Shown: positions 50,259 through 58,576, counted from the first letter of the stretch. The stretch is 64,000 nt of DNA from Rathayibacter sp. SW19 (GCF_030866825.1 NZ_CP133020.1:2666001-2730000), one strand, 5' to 3'. The notes: generated by a model from the letters alone, not told the origin. Made by a program: numbers and translations.

Positions 50259-50448
50259 GGGGATTCGCTTCCTGCGCCCGCCACCGGTCGAACGCTCTGT
50301 CGTGCCCGGGCAGTGCAGTGCACGCCGAGCGAATAGTGATCAATGGAGTGTGTCCGCCGTTATCGCTGGCTCCCCTGTGGCAGAGCCCGGGCCGCGGCAC
50401 AATCGTCAATTGTGTCATGGATGGCCTGGGAATCGCAAAGCGATGCCC

Positions 50449-50958
50449 TCAGCGCGCGGCGGGCCCGGTTCCGTCCGCTGGTTTCTCCTGCACGATGATA
50501 ACGGTCGCGTCCTGCGCGAAGCTGCCCTGCGGGCCGAGATTCGCCGACGGACCGGGCTCGCCTGCGACCGGTGCGAACGCTGCGGCCACGCGTCTGCCGG
50601 CGTCCGTCACCAGCGCCCAGAGCGCATACCAGAACGCGAAGATGGCGAGGATGATCGCGGCGAACGCGAACCATGCGCCGCCTGGCCCGAAGAATCCGAC
50701 CCCGATGATCGACAGATGCCAGGCCGCCAGGATTCCAGCATCTCGCCATGACACGGCGCGCGCGCGGCGCACGGACGTGCGCGCATAGTTCAGCAGAGCG
50801 ATCGCGAGCAGCGCGATGAAGGCGATGGGGCATACCAGCACGAGTCCGAAGAGGCCGGCACCGCCGGCTCCGAACACCGCCCAGCCCACGAGCAGCCACA
50901 CCGGAAGCACCACTGCGGCAATGAACTGCCAATAGTAGAACGCCCGGCGCATGATCAT
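50449..50958 (-). CDS. multi-pass membrane protein, unknown function
   Basis: A 169-residue protein with four hydrophobic helices (about residues 8-29, 31-56, 77-93 and 95-116) and a hydrophilic C-terminal tail of ~45 residues. Similar genes next to trmD in Microbacteriaceae are labelled MFS permease-like or hypothetical; the protein is too small for an MFS carrier. It is 20 bp downstream of trmD and likely in its operon. Confidence 0.75.
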   Translation of the reverse strand: MIMRRAFYYWQFIAAVVLPVWLLVGWAVFGAGGAGLFGLVLVCPIAFIALLAIALLNYARTSVRRARAVSWRDAGILAAWHLSIIGVGFFGPGGAWFAFAAIILAIFAFWYALWALVTDAGRRVAAAFAPVAGEPGPSANLGPQGSFAQDATVIIVQEKPADGTGPAAR

Positions 50959-50978
50959 GTGACCCAGGGTAATCGCGG

Positions 50979-51785
50979 CTACTCGGGATTCCGCTGGGAG
51001 TTCGCTGGGGGCACAAGATCGGCGTCGGTGCGCCTGTCGTCGGTCTGCCTGGCGTCGATGCGCCTGTCGTCGGCCTGCCTGTCGTCGGTCGTCGTGCTGT
51101 CGAACAGGTCGGGCCGAACGCGCGAGGTTCGCTCCAGCTGCTGCGCTCGTCGCCAGGCGGCGATTGCACCATGATTGCCGCTCAACAGCACGGGAGGAAC
51201 CACGCGGTCGCGCCAGCTTGCCGGCTTCGTGTAGCTCGGGTACTCCAGGAGGCCGGCCTCATGCGATTCCTCGACCAGGCTCTCGGGGTTGCCGATTACG
51301 CCGGGGATGAGTCGGCCGAGCGCCTCGATCATTGCCATCACTGCCACTTCTCCCCCGTTGAGCACATAATCGCCCAGACTGACCAATCGCATCCGGGCAC
51401 GCGCAGCGGTGTCGTCGAACACGCGCTGATCGATGCCCTCGTATCGCCCGCAGCCGAAGACGAGGTGGCGTTCAGCGGAGAATTCGCGCGCGGTTGCCTG
51501 GGTGAACACTTCGCCTGCCGGTGATGGGAAGATGACGAGCGGATCCTCCGATGCCGGCAAGATGCCGTCCAGCGCCTCACCCCACGGCTCCGGCTTCATC
51601 ACCATGCCGGCGCCCCCGCCGTACGGGGTGTCGTCGACGGTGCGGTGCTTGTCATGCGCGTGATCCCGCAGGTTGTGCACGTTCAGTTCGAGCAGTCCGG
51701 ACTGACGGGCTTTGCCGAGCAGCGACAGGTCGAGCACGTCGAAGAACTCGGGGAAGATCGTGACGATGTCGATGCGCACAGCCAC
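50979..51785 (-). CDS. trmD: tRNA (guanine-N1)-methyltransferase with repeat-encoded tail
   Basis: A 268-residue TrmD that methylates G37 of tRNAs with a CNN anticodon to prevent +1 frameshifts. Core signature: RIDIVTIFPEFFDVLDLSLLG, DDTPYGGGAGMVMKPEPW, the trefoil-knot SAM loop SLGDYVLNGGEVAVMAMIE and LEYPSYTKPA. The start is GTG 51785. Residues ~236-260 are an Asp/Arg/Gln tail (TTDDRQADDRRIDARQTDDR) made by 15-bp DNA repeats, outside the catalytic fold. The gene is separated from rimM by an esterase gene. Confidence 0.96.
   Translation of the reverse strand: MAVRIDIVTIFPEFFDVLDLSLLGKARQSGLLELNVHNLRDHAHDKHRTVDDTPYGGGAGMVMKPEPWGEALDGILPASEDPLVIFPSPAGEVFTQATAREFSAERHLVFGCGRYEGIDQRVFDDTAARARMRLVSLGDYVLNGGEVAVMAMIEALGRLIPGVIGNPESLVEESHEAGLLEYPSYTKPASWRDRVVPPVLLSGNHGAIAAWRRAQQLERTSRVRPDLFDSTTTDDRQADDRRIDARQTDDRRTDADLVPPANSQRNPE
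51022..51098. repeat. minisatellite in trmD 3' end
   Basis: About five imperfect 15-bp units of the form CGCCTGTCGTCGGTC encode the DDRxxDA-type tail of TrmD. The unit is a multiple of three, so copy-number change keeps the frame. Confidence 0.8.
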
Positions 51786-51808
51786 GAGTCTAGGCGGAGC
51801 ATGTCCCC

Positions 51809-51866
51809 GGCCAGTCGGGGAGGCCAGCCGAGGAGGCCAGCCGGGGAGGCCAGTCGGGGAGGTCAG
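51809..51866. repeat. 13-bp tandem repeat between esterase gene and trmD
   Basis: Four adjoining copies of GGCCAGTCGGGGA (variants GGCCAGCCGAGGA and GGCCAGCCGGGGA) plus a partial fifth that runs into the esterase stop at 51863-51865. They fill most of the 77-bp intergenic space. Confidence 0.88.
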
Positions 51867-52795
51867 TCTCGGAACGCGTGCCGCTGGGCGTCGACTACGG
51901 CGGCCAGCGCGGGCTTCGCATCCCGCGCGAATCGCGGGAAGTTCAGGAAGCCGTGCGGCATCGCTGGAAAGTCAAGCAGCCGAACCTCGACACCGGCCGC
52001 CTCTAACGCCTCCGCGTACAGCACCCCGTCATCGTGCAGCGGATCGTGCCCGGCCACCTCGATCAAGGCTGCTGGGAGGTCTTCCAGCGATTCTGCCCTG
52101 AGCGGCGACACTCTCCAGTCGTCGAGATCGCCGCCGTATAGTTCATCGAACTTGTGCATGTCGGCTTCCGTCAGAATGAACGCGTCGGCATTGGCCCGGC
52201 GCGACTCGGTACCGCGGGCTCCCGTGACCGGGTATATCAGAGCTTGATGCCGAATCCGAGGGCCGTTCTCGTTCCGTGCCATCAACGAAACGACCGCCGC
52301 GAGATTTGCGCCCGCGCTCTCGCCCATCACCCCGAGCCTTCCGGCGTCCGCTCCGAACTCGTGTGCGTTCTCGGCTGCCCAGACGAGCACCGAGTAGCAG
52401 TCCTGCACGCCGGCAGGGAACGGATGCCTGGGCGCAAGCCGGTAGCCGACGGACACCACGATTGCATCGAGATCGCGCGCAACCGTGCCGCAGATCCAGT
52501 CACCGCCGCGCAGATCGCCGAACACGAAACCGCCGCCGTGGAAGTAGACGACGACAGGCCGCCGGCTCACCTCGCCCGCGGGCGTGTACACGCGGATCGG
52601 CACTCCCTCGACCGTTCGGTCATGGGCGCGCACTGACCTCGGACGCCTGCCCATCAGGATTGACGCAAATAACTCCGGTGCGCCTGCGCCGCTGTCGCGC
52701 GCGATCTCTTCGGGGGTCGCCTTCGCCACAGACGAGCGCGGCAGATGCCGCATGAGTTTGCCGATCCGCCGCATTCCCGTGGCGAGAGGTTCCAT
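51863..52795 (-). CDS. HSL-family (GDXG) esterase/lipase
   Basis: A 310-residue alpha/beta-hydrolase of the hormone-sensitive-lipase family. The oxyanion motif VVYFHGGGFVFGD, the nucleophile elbow GVMGESAGANLA, Asp in EVAGHDPLHDDG and His in AMPHGFLNFPRF complete the triad. It probably hydrolyses short-chain esters. It lies between rimM and trmD, which are normally adjacent, so it appears to be an insertion into a translation operon; 6 bp separate it from rimM. Confidence 0.93.
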   Translation of the reverse strand: MEPLATGMRRIGKLMRHLPRSSVAKATPEEIARDSGAGAPELFASILMGRRPRSVRAHDRTVEGVPIRVYTPAGEVSRRPVVVYFHGGGFVFGDLRGGDWICGTVARDLDAIVVSVGYRLAPRHPFPAGVQDCYSVLVWAAENAHEFGADAGRLGVMGESAGANLAAVVSLMARNENGPRIRHQALIYPVTGARGTESRRANADAFILTEADMHKFDELYGGDLDDWRVSPLRAESLEDLPAALIEVAGHDPLHDDGVLYAEALEAAGVEVRLLDFPAMPHGFLNFPRFARDAKPALAAVVDAQRHAFRD

Positions 52796-52801
52796 AACGG
52801 C

Positions 52802-53470
52802 TCAGCGCCCGCCTCGTCGGCGGCCAGTCTCGTCAGCGCCCGTCTCGTCGGCATCCGGCTCGTCGGTGCCCGTCTCGTCGGTGCCCGTCTCGTCAGCGCC
52901 CGCCTCGTCGGCATCCGTCTCGTCAGGGAGTTCCTCGAACAAGCCGGGTGGAGGCGTGACCGTCACCGTGCCCGCGTCGATGTCAACGCTTGGCACGATC
53001 GCCTTGACGAACGGAACGAGCACCTCACCGGCATCCGTCTTGATCGCGAGCAGGTCTTGCGCGGGCAGATGATCGACCCGGTTGACCGTTCCGACAGTGA
53101 CTCCGTCGCGCACGACGGCAAGGCCGACAAGCTGATGGTCGTACCAGGCATCTTCTTCTTGAGGCAGTTCGGCGGAGTCCTGGTCGACCCAGAGGATCGC
53201 CTTCGCCAGCGTCTCCGCTTCAGAGCGGTCGGAAACACCGACGAAAAACCCCACCGGCTGAGCGTTGTACCAGCGCAACTCGACCAGCTCGAGGGTCTTG
53301 CCGTGCCATTTCGAGCCGCTCGGAACTTGCACGGAGAACACGGCGCCGGGCACGAACCGATGCTCGGGGTCGTCGGTGTACAACTCGAGCTTGAGCGCAC
53401 CCTTCAGGCCATGCGCCTTCGTCAGGCGGCCGACTCGCAGCTGAGTGCGCTGCGGCTGCTTCCCGACCAC
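52802..53470 (-). CDS. rimM: 16S rRNA processing protein RimM with repeat-encoded acidic tail
   Basis: A 222-residue RimM, a 30S maturation factor that binds uS19. The N-terminal domain shows LRVGRLTKAHGLKGALKLEL and the C-terminal PRC barrel LVGLAVVRDGVTVGTVNRVD...LLAIKTDAGEVLVPFVKAIV. The GTG start at 53470 lies one base after the khpA stop. Residues from about 178 on (DETDADEAGADETGTDETGT) are an Asp/Glu/Thr/Gly repeat ending in RRRGGR, encoded by 15-bp DNA repeats and foreign to the family. Confidence 0.95.
   Translation of the reverse strand: MVGKQPQRTQLRVGRLTKAHGLKGALKLELYTDDPEHRFVPGAVFSVQVPSGSKWHGKTLELVELRWYNAQPVGFFVGVSDRSEAETLAKAILWVDQDSAELPQEEDAWYDHQLVGLAVVRDGVTVGTVNRVDHLPAQDLLAIKTDAGEVLVPFVKAIVPSVDIDAGTVTVTPPPGLFEELPDETDADEAGADETGTDETGTDEPDADETGADETGRRRGGR
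52805..52925. repeat. minisatellite in rimM 3' end
   Basis: About eight imperfect 15-bp units of the form CGTCTCGTCGGTGCC encode a DETGx pentapeptide repeat at the RimM C terminus. Several units are identical, which suggests recent expansion. Confidence 0.85.
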
Positions 53471-53471
53471 C

Positions 53472-53708
53472 TCAGGAATCGGTGTCGATGACGTCGACCC
53501 GCACACGACGGCCGTCGGCGAGGGCCGAGACCAGCGTGCGGAGAGCCTTCGCGGTGCGACCGGAACGGCCGATGACCCGGCCGAGGTCCTCGGGGTTCAC
53601 GCGAACCTCGAGAACCTCGCCGCGAGGCGAATTCTTTGCGACAACCACCACGTCGTCGGGATTATCGACAATCCCCTTGACGAGGTGCTCGAGAGCGGGA
53701 GCGAGCAA
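53472..53708 (-). CDS. khpA: KH-domain RNA-binding protein KhpA
   Basis: A 78-residue single KH domain with the GxxG loop in GRVIGRSGRTAKALRTLV. KhpA partners KhpB/Jag in RNA binding and affects division in other Gram-positive bacteria. TTG at 53708 (LLAPALEHLVKGIVDNPDD) is the start, two bases after the rpsP stop. It belongs to the rpsP-khpA-rimM unit. Confidence 0.94.
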   Translation of the reverse strand: MLAPALEHLVKGIVDNPDDVVVVAKNSPRGEVLEVRVNPEDLGRVIGRSGRTAKALRTLVSALADGRRVRVDVIDTDS

Positions 53709-53710
53709 TC

Positions 53711-54145
53711 TCAGGCCTTCTCGGTTTCGGATGCCTCGGCGGCGCCTTCTGACGCCTCGACCGGCGCCTGCTCAGCGGCCTTCGCAACGGGCTTGTCGGC
53801 CTTCGGCTTCAACACGGGCTTCTTCTTCTCGTCGGCGACGAAGGCGACCTTGGCCTCCTTCACCTTGACGGTGTTCACGACGTTCTTGGAGCCTTTGAAG
53901 GTGCCCCAATCGCCCGTCAGGCGCAACAGCGCCTCGACCTGCTCAGTCGGCTGCGCACCGACGGAGAGCCAGTACTGTGCGCGGTCTGAGTCGACCTTGA
54001 TGACCGAAGGCTCTTGGGTCGGGTGGTAGATGCCGATCTCTTCGATGACACGACCGTCGCGCTTGGTGCGCGAGTCGGCGACGACGATGCGGTAGTACGG
54101 TGCACGGATCTTGCCCATGCGCTTCAAACGGATCTTGACAGCCAC
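53711..54145 (-). CDS. rpsP: 30S ribosomal protein S16 with long tail
   Basis: A 144-residue bS16. Core: VKIRLKRMGKIRAPYYRIVV, VIEEIGIYHPTQEP and YWLSVGAQPTEQVEALLRLTGDW. The last ~50 residues (EKKKPVLKPKADKPVAKAAE and an acidic end) are an extension that is common in actinobacteria. GTG at 54145 is preceded by AGGAGAATT. It is the first gene of the rpsP-khpA-rimM operon. Confidence 0.96.
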   Translation of the reverse strand: MAVKIRLKRMGKIRAPYYRIVVADSRTKRDGRVIEEIGIYHPTQEPSVIKVDSDRAQYWLSVGAQPTEQVEALLRLTGDWGTFKGSKNVVNTVKVKEAKVAFVADEKKKPVLKPKADKPVAKAAEQAPVEASEGAAEASETEKA

Positions 54146-54445
54146 AATTCTCCTGTGTTGTATGAGGTGTTTGTCGAACTGACTGCCGTGGGCGTGGGGG
54201 CACACGCGGCAGGAGGTCTATGGGGCTCTGCAAACGGTCTGATTAGAGGGTCGAACCGAGCAGAACTCAGAGGGCTATTCTGCCAGACTCTCCCCTGATT
54301 CGGTTAATCGAGCAGGGCCCTTCCGGTGGTCGAGTAGCCCGCGAGCGCAGCGAGCAGGCGTATCGAGACCCCGCACCCGCGATGTGGGTCTCGATATGCT
54401 CGTTCCTCGCTACTCGACGAACGGGACCACTACTGAACGCAGCGG
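54146..54445. promoter_or_regulatory. intergenic region upstream of rpsP, 300 bp
   Basis: Contains the ribosomal-protein operon leader (54146-54300) and then a pair of inverted REP-like repeats (54326-54420). No gene or clear terminator was seen; the dienoyl-CoA-reductase gene ends at 54446. The repeat hairpin may end that transcript. Confidence 0.5.
54326..54420. repeat. inverted pair of palindromic REP-like repeats
   Basis: One copy runs from GGTGGTCGAGTAG to GTATCGAGACC (54325-54370). Its inverted partner runs from GGTCTCGATATGC to GCTACTCGAC (54387-54418). The two can form a long hairpin. They belong to the family found inside the cysteine desulfurase gene at 15827-15985. Confidence 0.88.
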
Positions 54446-56539
54446 TCACGGTACGCTCAGCCGGCGCGCGGCCGTGAGGCCCTCACTCGTCGCACGCACC
54501 GCATCCACCCCGCTCGCATCCCGGGCACCGCCGACCACCTCATGACGGATGCCTGCCTCGCGCAGTTGCGCACCCAGCGTCCCGTTCGGTTCCTGGCCGG
54601 CGCACACGATCACGGTCTGCCCGGGAACAAGCTCGGTGCCTCCCTGCGTGTGCTCGATCACAACCCCGGCCACAGTGATCTCACGATAGGCGATATCGGC
54701 CAGCATCCGAACCCCTGCGGCACGAAGCGTGCCGAGCGCGACCCAGCGCGAGGTGATGCCGATCCCCGGGCCGAATCGGCCGTTGCGCTTCATGATGGTC
54801 ACCAGAGAGCCTGCTCGCGGCGCCATCCGGATGCCCGTGTCGGCGAACGGCCTTTCACCGGCCGCCACGAAGCCTGTCGACTCCGCCAGCTCGAACCGAT
54901 CCGCGAATTGGGCGGCGCGCGCCCGTCGGTCATGGGGCTCGATGAGGAATGCCGCAACATCAACGCCGATCCCTCCACCTCCGATGATGGCGACGGAGCC
55001 ATCCGGCACTCCGTCACGAAGAGCGCGTTCATAGGTCAGAACGTGCGGCAGATCGGCGCCCGGCAGCTCGATCCGCCGCGCGAGAACACCTGTCGCCACA
55101 ACGACGCCGGCGAAGTCGCCAAGGCCCTCTACAGACGCCGTGGTGCCGGTTCGGATATCTGCGCCGAGCGCTGTCAAGCGTGCGCGTGCCGACTCGGCTG
55201 TGCGCGCGTAGTCTTCCTTGCCCGGAACGCGAGCCGCCAAGGTGAACTGCCCGCCGAGCTCCTGCGCCGCTTCGAACACCGTGACGCGGTGCCCGCGCTC
55301 GGCGAGGTCGATCGCGGCCGCCATGCCTGCCGGCCCGGCACCGACGACCGCGAAACGACGCTTCTGCCCATCCGCGCGTGCCGAAAACACTGCCTCATGT
55401 CCGGCCCGCGGGTTGACCAAGCACGATACAGGCTGGAAGACCAGCGAGCGGTCGATGCATGCCTGGTCACAACCGATGCAGGTGTTGACCGCGTCGAAGT
55501 CGCCGGCTTGGCTGCGGGCGACGAGCTGCGGGTCGGCCAGGAAGGGCCGTGCCAGTGCGACGGCGTCGATGGTACCGCGTTCCAGGATGCGCTCTGCCTG
55601 CCGAAGATCAGTGATCCGATTGCTCGCGATCACGGGAACGCGGCGCACTCCGGCCGCGGAGATAGCACCGGCGATTCGCTCGGCATAACCCAGCCACGCT
55701 CCGTGCGGCACGGATGCTTGCACCGTTGGCACGCGCGACTCGTGCCAGCCGATGCCGACGCTCAGCGCGTCTGCTCCGGCGTCGACGAGCGCAGCGGCGA
55801 GCGTGGTGACCTCGTCGGGCGTGGATGAGCCGGACATCAGATCGGCCCCCGACATCCGCACAAGCACCGGCACGGCGGCCGGAAGCGCCAAGCGCACGGC
55901 ATGCACGATGGCAAGCGCGAATCGTTGCCGCCGTTCGCCGTCTCCTCCCCACTCATCGTCTCGCAGATTGGTCAGTGGCGAGCAGAACTGGTTGATCAGA
56001 TAACCTTCGGATGCCATCAGCTCGACCGCGTCGAATCCGGCGTCGAGAGCGTGGAGCGCGGCATCCGCGTAGTCCTCGATGGTTGCGGCGATCTCGTCGG
56101 CGGTCATCGCGCGCGGCACGGCGCCGTGCGCGGCAGGCCACGGCACGGCGGACGGCGCGACCGCGTGCTCGGGCAGGCCGGCCGCATCCGTGAGCCCGTC
56201 GAGGATCGCGTAGCGTCCGGCGTGGAACAGTTGCGCCGCAATCACTCCGCCGGCCTCATGTACGGCCTGGACGGCTCGGCTCAGTCGCTCGTGCACACCC
56301 GACTCACCGAGAACCGCATAGTCGGGGCCACCGCGACCGGCTGAGTTCACGGCCAGCCCGCCCGTGATGATCAGCGCGGCGCCTCCGTCGATGCGTTCTC
56401 GATAGAACGCGGCGAGTCCAGCTCCACCGTCATCCGCGACCTCGAGCCCAGTGTGCATGCTGCCCATGACAACGCGGTGCGGCAGCTGCAAGGAGCCGAT
56501 CGACCACGGCGTGCGCAGGCGCGGCAGGAGGTCGTCCAC
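54446..56539 (-). CDS. 2,4-dienoyl-CoA reductase-type flavo-iron-sulfur enzyme (AnsL/PlmL-like)
   Basis: A 697-residue protein of the FadH/old-yellow-enzyme family. The FMN barrel (1-340) keeps the FadH catalytic pair: Tyr180 in ASEGYLINQF and His266 in GIGWHESRVPT. The 4Fe-4S cysteines C354, C357, C361 and C373 have FadH spacing (CxxCx3Cx11C). The FAD/NADPH half begins at 398 (VVGAGPAGMAAAI). Start is GTG at 56539, 8 bp after the SDR stop. As last gene of the operon with the fused EPSP-like/ligase, an acyl-CoA dehydrogenase and an enoyl-reductase-type SDR, it probably reduces cyclic dienoyl-CoA intermediates made from shikimate. Confidence 0.9.
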   Translation of the reverse strand: MDDLLPRLRTPWSIGSLQLPHRVVMGSMHTGLEVADDGGAGLAAFYRERIDGGAALIITGGLAVNSAGRGGPDYAVLGESGVHERLSRAVQAVHEAGGVIAAQLFHAGRYAILDGLTDAAGLPEHAVAPSAVPWPAAHGAVPRAMTADEIAATIEDYADAALHALDAGFDAVELMASEGYLINQFCSPLTNLRDDEWGGDGERRQRFALAIVHAVRLALPAAVPVLVRMSGADLMSGSSTPDEVTTLAAALVDAGADALSVGIGWHESRVPTVQASVPHGAWLGYAERIAGAISAAGVRRVPVIASNRITDLRQAERILERGTIDAVALARPFLADPQLVARSQAGDFDAVNTCIGCDQACIDRSLVFQPVSCLVNPRAGHEAVFSARADGQKRRFAVVGAGPAGMAAAIDLAERGHRVTVFEAAQELGGQFTLAARVPGKEDYARTAESARARLTALGADIRTGTTASVEGLGDFAGVVVATGVLARRIELPGADLPHVLTYERALRDGVPDGSVAIIGGGGIGVDVAAFLIEPHDRRARAAQFADRFELAESTGFVAAGERPFADTGIRMAPRAGSLVTIMKRNGRFGPGIGITSRWVALGTLRAAGVRMLADIAYREITVAGVVIEHTQGGTELVPGQTVIVCAGQEPNGTLGAQLREAGIRHEVVGGARDASGVDAVRATSEGLTAARRLSVP

Positions 56540-56547
56540 GCGAACGC

Positions 56548-57387
56548 TCAGGCTTCGTCTGACTCGCCGTAGACCGCTGCGTGCAGGTCGCCGGTCGTGT
56601 CTGCCCAGAACGGTGGGGCGACGATGGTCAGCCCGCCGTCGACGGACAGCACCTGCCCTGTGATGTAACCGGCATGCTCCGACAGCAGGAACTCGATGGC
56701 GGATGCCATGTCATCCGCGGTGCCCGGCCGCCCGAGCGGCAGCTTCTCGATCACGGATTGCATCGGCGGGATGCCGGGCACGCGTTCGTAGAAGAATTCC
56801 AGCGAATCCGTGTCGATCAGACCGCCATTGACGGCGTTGACGGTGATGTTCCGCGGCCCGAATTCTGTGGCCATGTAGCGCATGTAGGTCTCGGCCGCCG
56901 CCTTCGCCGCGCCCAGCGACGCGTAGGTCGGGAATGAACGGAGCGATCCGTAACTGGTGACGACGACGATGCGGCCGCCCCCGGTCATCAGGTCTGCCGC
57001 CCGCTGCGCGCCGAGCACGAACGAGCGCACATTCATCGCCCAACTGCGATCCAGGTGATGCTGCTTCAACTGGGCGACCGGTTTGAACGCACTGGCCGCG
57101 GCGTTGGCCACGAATGCGTCGAGTCGGCCGTAGCGGGCGGCGACCGCTGCGAAAAGCGCGTCGATATCGTCCGGCTCCTCAATGTTCGCCTGTACGATGA
57201 TGCCGTCGGCGCCGGCTGCCCGCACGTCTTCAAGCGTGCGCTCTGCGAGTTCCCGATTCGCCTTGTAGTTGACGACCACGTTCGTGCCCGCCGCGGCGAG
57301 TTTGAGCGCGAGCACTCTGCCGATACCGCGCGAACTTCCCGTGATCAGTGCGACGCGCGCACCGGTGCCTGCTGGGGTAGCTGCCAT
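56548..57387 (-). CDS. chcA: 1-cyclohexenylcarbonyl-CoA reductase-like SDR (ChcA-like)
   Basis: A 279-residue SDR. The cofactor loop is TGSSRGIGRVLAL (17-23 glycine motif) and the NAxA strand is VANAAASAF. The active site has Tyr155 and Lys162, i.e. Y-x6-K as in FabI/FabL enoyl reductases rather than the Y-x3-K of ketoreductases. That fits ChcA, which reduces the ring double bonds of cyclohexenylcarbonyl-CoA with NADPH at several steps. C-terminal: GYITGQVLSVDGGLTI. It starts 19 bp after the dehydrogenase stop. Alternative: a FabL-type fatty-acid enoyl-ACP reductase; the operon argues for the ring-reduction role. Confidence 0.82.
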   Translation of the reverse strand: MAATPAGTGARVALITGSSRGIGRVLALKLAAAGTNVVVNYKANRELAERTLEDVRAAGADGIIVQANIEEPDDIDALFAAVAARYGRLDAFVANAAASAFKPVAQLKQHHLDRSWAMNVRSFVLGAQRAADLMTGGGRIVVVTSYGSLRSFPTYASLGAAKAAAETYMRYMATEFGPRNITVNAVNGGLIDTDSLEFFYERVPGIPPMQSVIEKLPLGRPGTADDMASAIEFLLSEHAGYITGQVLSVDGGLTIVAPPFWADTTGDLHAAVYGESDEA

Positions 57388-57406
57388 ACTGCCGGGTCTC
57401 CTCCCG

Positions 57407-58576
57407 TTAGACTGCGCCGGCGACGACGGCGCGCGCGACGATCAATTTCTGAATCTCATTTGTGCCTTCTTCGAAGCGCTGAGCGCGCGCATCGCGGTAG
57501 ACGCGTTCGATGGCGTTGCGCTTCCAGTATCCCTGCCCGCCGTGAATCTGCAGTGCCTTGTCCGTCACCCGGGTGAGCATGTCGACGGCGATCATCTTCG
57601 ACGCACTGGAAAGCACCCCTGCGTCGGGCGCCCCGGTCGCGTATGCACGCGCGGCCTCCATCACGAGGGCACGCGCCGCCGCGATGTCCGCGTAATTCTC
57701 CGCAAGATAGAACTGAATCGCCTGCCGTTGCGACAATGCCTTGCCGAACGTCTCGCGCCGGTTCGCGTAGTCGACCGCGAGTTCCTGCGCCCGTTCGGCA
57801 AGCCCGACACAGCTCATCGCCACCGACACTCTGCTCGGCAACAGGAATCCGCCGAGCATGACCGCGAGCCCGTCGCCTTCAGCGCCGAGCCGGGCAGACA
57901 TCGGAACCGGTGTGTTCTCGAAGCGCAGGATCGCATGGTCCGTGCCCCGAACCCCCATCGTGTGCGAATCGTCAACGACCTGCACACCGGGAAGGCCGGT
58001 ATTCGGCACCAGCAGGGCAAGCGTGCCATCCTGGCCGCTGGTGCCCTCCAGACGCGCAGCCAGCAACCAGTAGTCGCACCGCACGCCGAACGTGATGAGA
58101 TGCTTCTCACCGCTGAGGTAGTACGTGTCCCCATCGCGGCGAACGGTGCTGCGGATGTCCGCCCCGGTTCCTGCCGTCGCCTCGGTCAGCGTGAACGCAA
58201 CCAGCACATCGCCCGCAACGGACGGTTTGAGAATGCGCTCGCGCTGCGCATCCGTCACGTATGGGTCCATCGCACGCCAGGTTCCGTTGATAACGTGCAC
58301 GAGCATCCGAACCGACGCGTGGGAGCGCGAGAACAGCTCCATCAACTCGATGTAGCGGACGAAGTCGATACCGCGCCCGCCGAGCCGCTCCGGCGCCGCA
58401 AGACCGAGATAGCCGCGCACTTTCAACTCGGCGAACAACTCGGGGGGCACCTCACCGGACTCCTCGATGACGTTCGCGAAGTCCTCGCCCGGCCCGCGCA
58501 CCCAGGTGTCGATCTCGTTTTTGAGGGCGCTGAACGACTCGTCACCCAGTGTGCCGACGGGCGCGGCCTGTGTCAT
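57407..58576 (-). CDS. acyl-CoA dehydrogenase (AnsM/PlmM-like)
   Basis: A 389-residue FAD enzyme of the acyl-CoA dehydrogenase fold: helical N domain, middle sheet domain with FTLTEATAGTGADIRST, C domain with GGQGYWKRNAIERVYRDARA and the probable catalytic base Glu370 in FEEGTNEIQK. The ATG overlaps the upstream fusion gene stop (ATGA). In the cyclohexanecarboxyl-CoA pathway such an enzyme oxidises a cyclic acyl-CoA so that further dehydration and reduction can proceed. General fatty-acid oxidation is possible but less likely in this setting. Confidence 0.9.
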   Translation of the reverse strand: MTQAAPVGTLGDESFSALKNEIDTWVRGPGEDFANVIEESGEVPPELFAELKVRGYLGLAAPERLGGRGIDFVRYIELMELFSRSHASVRMLVHVINGTWRAMDPYVTDAQRERILKPSVAGDVLVAFTLTEATAGTGADIRSTVRRDGDTYYLSGEKHLITFGVRCDYWLLAARLEGTSGQDGTLALLVPNTGLPGVQVVDDSHTMGVRGTDHAILRFENTPVPMSARLGAEGDGLAVMLGGFLLPSRVSVAMSCVGLAERAQELAVDYANRRETFGKALSQRQAIQFYLAENYADIAAARALVMEAARAYATGAPDAGVLSSASKMIAVDMLTRVTDKALQIHGGQGYWKRNAIERVYRDARAQRFEEGTNEIQKLIVARAVVAGAV

